A DNA stretch of 64,000 bases from Streptosporangium lutulentum. Lineage in GTDB: Bacteria; Actinomycetota; Actinomycetes; Streptosporangiales; Streptosporangiaceae. Every line of letters starts with the position of its first letter. The stretch's first letter is position 1. A model generated the notes under the pieces. It made no database searches. It was not told the DNA's origin and was given only the letters and a program-made list of their open reading frames with translations. The translations under genes were made by a program, and so were the position numbers. Shown piece after piece: positions 61,046 through 64,000 of this stretch. The stretch covers positions 8,494,001-8,558,000 of the forward strand of contig NZ_JAUSQU010000001.1 of assembly GCF_030811455.1 (NCBI RefSeq), given 5' to 3'.

Positions 61046-61756
61046 GTGAGTTCCGAGAGAACGCTTGTGCTGTGGGACATCGATCACACGCTGGTCAGCG
61101 TCGACGGGGTCGGCAGGGACATCTACGCCGAGGCCTTCCGCGTGGTCACCGGTCGGTCGATGCGGCGGGTCGCGGCCATGGCGGGGCGGACCGATTGGGC
61201 GATCACGGTGGAGACGCTCCAGATGCACGGCGTCGAGGTGTCGGAGCAGCTCCTGGAGTCCTTCGGCGCTGCCCTTGCCGAGGCGTTCGTCGTTTACGAG
61301 GCGGCGATCTCGGAGCGGGGCAGGATTCTGGCCGGGGCGCGTGAGGTGCTCGACGTGCTGGCGGGCCGGGCCGATGTGATCCAGTCGGTGCTCACCGGGA
61401 ACATGGAGCCTCTCGCGATCGGCAAGCTCACGGCGTTCGAGCTGGAGCACTTCGTGGACTTCGAGATGGGTGCCTACGGCATGGACCACGAGGACCGTGC
61501 CGCGCTGGTGGGTCTGGCGCAGGAGCGGGCCGCCCGGAAGTACGGGGAATCCTTCGCCAGGCACAACACCGTGCTGGTGGGGGATACGCCGAACGACGTC
61601 CTCGCCGGTCACCTGGGCGGGGCGAGGGTGGTGGCCGTCGCCACCGGCTCCAGCGACGTCCGAACGCTGAAAGACGCCGGTGCCGAGCTGGTGCTGGAAG
61701 ACCTCACCGATACCGCTGCCGTCGTGCGGGCTGTACTCGCGGCAGGGGATCAATAG
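61046..61756 (+). CDS. HAD-family hydrolase
   Basis: 236 residues. HAD motifs: I (VLWDIDHTLV, nucleophile and acid Asp), II (SVLTGN) and IV (VLVGDTPNDVLAG). A helical cap lies between I and II. It is of the phosphoglycolate-phosphatase-like subgroup; substrate unknown. GTG 61046 marks the return to typical chromosomal composition after the island. Confidence 0.88.
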   Translation: MSSERTLVLWDIDHTLVSVDGVGRDIYAEAFRVVTGRSMRRVAAMAGRTDWAITVETLQMHGVEVSEQLLESFGAALAEAFVVYEAAISERGRILAGAREVLDVLAGRADVIQSVLTGNMEPLAIGKLTAFELEHFVDFEMGAYGMDHEDRAALVGLAQERAARKYGESFARHNTVLVGDTPNDVLAGHLGGARVVAVATGSSDVRTLKDAGAELVLEDLTDTAAVVRAVLAAGDQ

Positions 61757-61763
61757 TCGTCCG

Positions 61764-62246
61764 TCATTCAGTGGTGCCGGACTTCCCGAGCCGGTCGCCG
61801 AAGACAACAAGAAGGACGATGAGGAGGAACGCGACGAGCCCGGTGACGGTTCGCACGACGTGCCACGCCTCCCACCGTTGCAGGATCGCCGCGTAGTCGG
61901 CCGGGGCCGAGGAGACGGCCCACTGCCTGATCTGACCGTTGATGGGAACGTTACCGAACCGGGTGACCAGGAACGAGGTCACCACCAGGGCGCCCGCGCC
62001 CGCCGCGAGAAGCCGCGGGAGAGAGCGCGTCAGGACGGCGAGCAGGGACGAGCTGACCACCGCCAGGGCCATCATCGTCTGCATGACGAGGCCGTTCACC
62101 CCCATCAGCGCCGTGTGGAACGTGAATCGCACATCGAGGGGAACGGCCCGGAACGCGTAAACGACGTTCACGGCGCCATAGCCGAACGCACCCGCGAGCA
62201 AGCCCGTGGACAGAAGCGCGAACGTTTTGACAGGTCGGACCAGCAT
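61764..62246 (-). CDS. DUF1772-family membrane protein
   Basis: 160 residues with four hydrophobic helices (LLSTGLLAGAFGYGAVNVVY, MQTMMALAVVSSSLLAVL, LLAAGAGALVVTSFLVT, VTGLVAFLLIVLLVVFGD) and RFGNVPINGQIRQWA in the middle, typical of DUF1772 (anthrone-oxygenase-like) proteins. Reaction unknown. Convergent with the HAD gene. Confidence 0.8.
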   Translation of the reverse strand: MLVRPVKTFALLSTGLLAGAFGYGAVNVVYAFRAVPLDVRFTFHTALMGVNGLVMQTMMALAVVSSSLLAVLTRSLPRLLAAGAGALVVTSFLVTRFGNVPINGQIRQWAVSSAPADYAAILQRWEAWHVVRTVTGLVAFLLIVLLVVFGDRLGKSGTTE

Positions 62247-62604
62247 GACGAGATCTCCTGTGAGGATGAGGATGAGGATGAGGAAGAGGGGTGCGCCCGG
62301 CGGTCTGGGCCGCCTTGATGCGGCGGCTCACCACGTTCTCGCGGGCGGCACGCCGCAGCGATCGCCCCCGAAGAGATCACGCGGCTCCCCCGTCGAGGAT
62401 TCCGTCTGAATCGTTCTCATGCCGAGATCGTTGCTTCTGTCATCGTTCGCGGTCGTCCTGCCCGGGGCGACTTTTCCGGCTACGTCGCGGAACGCAGAAA
62501 CGGGTGGAACTACCGCGCGGGGAGTAGCGCGGATTCCAACCTGGTGCGGAGGAGGGCGACCGGCGTGCGTGCCGCCGTCCGAACCGGAGTGAAGGTGAGC
62601 GTGG
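62247..62604. other. Intergenic stretch with short GATGAG repeat
   Basis: No convincing gene. GATGAG-type hexamers repeat at 62262-62290 just upstream of the DUF1772 start. Confidence 0.4.
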
Positions 62605-63012
62605 TCACGTGCGGGGGCGTTTGGGCCTGGGCGGCGGGCCGTAGGCCCGGATGAGGGCGTCGCGGACGGCAAGGCGTCCGGCCATCCGAAACGACCGGTC
62701 GCTTGAGTCGATGAGGTGGACGCCGATGCCCCGCAGGACGACCGCCACCGCCACGGTGGTCCCGGTTCCCTGATCGGCCAGTTCCTCGCCCATGCCCGCG
62801 GCGACCGCCGCGTGGAACCCGTCCAGCTCGTCCTCGAAGTGAGTGCCCTTGACGACGGCGTCGCCGGCGACCTCGAACGTGAAACCGTCCTCCCAGGGTT
62901 CGAAGTCCGCGGTGACCTCCGCGAAGTCGGAGGGGCACCCGGCTTGGCGGGCGTACACCGCCCGGACGCCTCGGATCGGACGGGGTGGGAACGTCCTGGG
63001 CTCGAGGTCCAT
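62605..63012 (-). CDS. Hypothetical protein
   Basis: 135 residues, cytoplasmic, acidic middle and basic Pro/Arg tail. FTFEVAGDAVVKGTHFEDEL and TVAVAVVLRGIGVHLIDSSD suggest an alpha/beta fold; the pattern recalls elongation-factor-G domain IV-like small proteins but not enough for a call. ATG 63012 has no strong ribosome site. Confidence 0.55.
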   Translation of the reverse strand: MDLEPRTFPPRPIRGVRAVYARQAGCPSDFAEVTADFEPWEDGFTFEVAGDAVVKGTHFEDELDGFHAAVAAGMGEELADQGTGTTVAVAVVLRGIGVHLIDSSDRSFRMAGRLAVRDALIRAYGPPPRPKRPRT

Positions 63013-63191
63013 GAGGAAACGGTAGCCCGCCGAGCGCGAACACGGCGCGCGGGCCGGTCGGACGAGAACCGGCAGCGGACGGCTCCCCGTACGCCGCTAT
63101 TGGACCGTGCCAATTGATGACCTTGATATCCGCTTATAGGTTGATCCGCGCCATCGCCGGGGGAGCGATGCGCGTAATCGGAGGTCAACGG

Positions 63192-64000
63192 GTGTTGGTA
63201 AGACGAATTTCACTTCTTCTCACGGCAGGGCTTCTTGCCGCCACGGGGCTCGTCGGAGGTGGTCTGGCCGCCTCCCCCGTGGGAGCGGCGGCGATCGCCC
63301 CGTGTCCCGGGGTCAAGGGCCTGCCCGATCCGGCGCTCTGCAGCACCCATGAGGACATGTTCCCCGGCGCGCGGACCGGGGTGCGGACCGGCCCGGAGGC
63401 GGCCGGGCCTCGGCTCACCGCGCGGCAGGCCGACGCGGCGGCCGATGCGGCGCCCGCCCAGATCGCCTGTGAGGGCGACGGGGTGAGCGGCAAGCGCCTC
63501 CAGATGCTGTACGTCCGCGAGCCGAGCATGCCCGACCGCTACAGCCAGTTCATGCCCGTGTTCCAGGCGTGGCTCGCCAGCGCCGACGACGTCTACAACG
63601 ACGCCGCCGCCGAGAAGGGGCAGAGCAGGCACATCCGCTTCGTCACGAAGGAGGTCCCCGGCGGGTGCCAGATCGTGATCGAGCCGGTCGTGGTGCCCGC
63701 GGGCTCGCTGGCCACCTTCGCGAGCGGCAACGCCGCGGTGAAGAGCCTGGGATACAACCTGCCGGACCGGAAGTACTTCATGCTCACCGAGTCGACCGCC
63801 ATCTGCGGAGTGGCTCAGCTTTTCCAGGACGATCGGCCCGGCCCGGAGAACTACAACAACTACGTCACCAGCTACGGGCGGGTTGACGCGACCCCCAACT
63901 GCTTCGGAGCCAACGCCTTCACCCACGAGCTGGGCCACGCGCTGGGCGCGGTGCAGTTGACCGCCCCGAACAGCGACGGCAAGGGGCACTGCTCGGACCT
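63192..64000 (+). CDS. Secreted zinc metalloprotease (HExxH), cut by the window end
   Basis: About 269 residues are visible. Signal peptide: VRRISLLLTAGLLAATGLVG with cleavage near PVGAA. Zinc-binding motif FTHELGHALGAV lies near residue 245; cysteines (APCPGVKG, QIACEGDG, GGCQIVI, TAICGVA, PNCFG) suggest disulfides. It is of a reprolysin/snapalysin-like metzincin build, but the third zinc ligand lies beyond the window. GTG 63192 follows GGAGG by seven bases. Confidence 0.87.
   Translation, partial: MLVRRISLLLTAGLLAATGLVGGGLAASPVGAAAIAPCPGVKGLPDPALCSTHEDMFPGARTGVRTGPEAAGPRLTARQADAAADAAPAQIACEGDGVSGKRLQMLYVREPSMPDRYSQFMPVFQAWLASADDVYNDAAAEKGQSRHIRFVTKEVPGGCQIVIEPVVVPAGSLATFASGNAAVKSLGYNLPDRKYFMLTESTAICGVAQLFQDDRPGPENYNNYVTSYGRVDATPNCFGANAFTHELGHALGAVQLTAPNSDGKGHCSD

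Noticed and set aside
1..64000. tRNA, rRNA, riboswitches
   Set aside because: No cloverleaf with a GGTTCGA-type arm, no rRNA sequence and no known riboswitch core was found by reading; a covariance-model scan would be decisive.

Overview
This 64 kb window is high-GC DNA in dense gene order, with many GTG starts and several starts that look leaderless. It comes from an actinomycete. Mycothiol-type maleylpyruvate isomerase, a SapA-like spore-associated protein, clustered Ser/Thr kinases, many ECF sigma factors and a PaaX-controlled benzoyl-CoA epoxidation locus fit a Streptosporangiales-type soil organism; this placement is inference, not proof.

Layout. 1-8.8 kb: part of a LuxR-type ATPase regulator, a VOC protein, a membrane-anchored sigma factor fused to a GH128-type glycosidase domain, a divergent secreted CBM32-GH128 paralogue, a DUF305/DUF4142-type exported protein and a ferric-reductase-like flavoprotein. 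8.8-13.7 kb: an apparently complete ISAs1-type element, the C-terminal remnant of a LamG/NucA-NucB secreted nuclease toxin with a likely immunity gene, and a second, decayed ISAs1-type copy. 13.7-16.5 kb: alpha/beta hydrolase, SnoaL-tailed sigma factor and a mycothiol-dependent isomerase-family protein. 16.5-22.8 kb: three Ser/Thr kinase genes, one a predicted pseudokinase coupled to an active kinase and one carrying seven WD40 repeats. 23-30.5 kb: small proteins, then benzoate-CoA ligase, PaaX regulator, boxB and boxC, ending in a truncated amidohydrolase. 30.5-52.4 kb: transporters with their own regulators and visible operators, two sigma/partner operons (one partner is an LCP-family enzyme), an aldo-keto reductase operon, a 5'-truncated threonyl-tRNA synthetase, GH16, GNAT and small regulatory genes.

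52.4-61 kb is an accessory island, visibly richer in A/T: an IS5-type element, a three-gene operon with a ParB-like protein but no ParA, fragments of IS3, IS5/IS402 and IS256 transposases, and a restriction-modification set (HNH nuclease, cytosine-C5 methyltransferase, Vsr). 61-64 kb returns to ordinary chromosomal genes and ends inside a secreted HExxH metalloprotease.

The most striking system is the sigma factor, zinc-finger, membrane helix and GH128 fusion facing a secreted enzyme with nearly the same catalytic domain. It looks like a one-protein sensor that links an extracellular glucan to transcription. The orphan ParB operon, the pseudokinase/kinase pair and the sigma/LCP operon are the next most interesting. 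No tRNA, rRNA, CRISPR array or replication origin was recognised.
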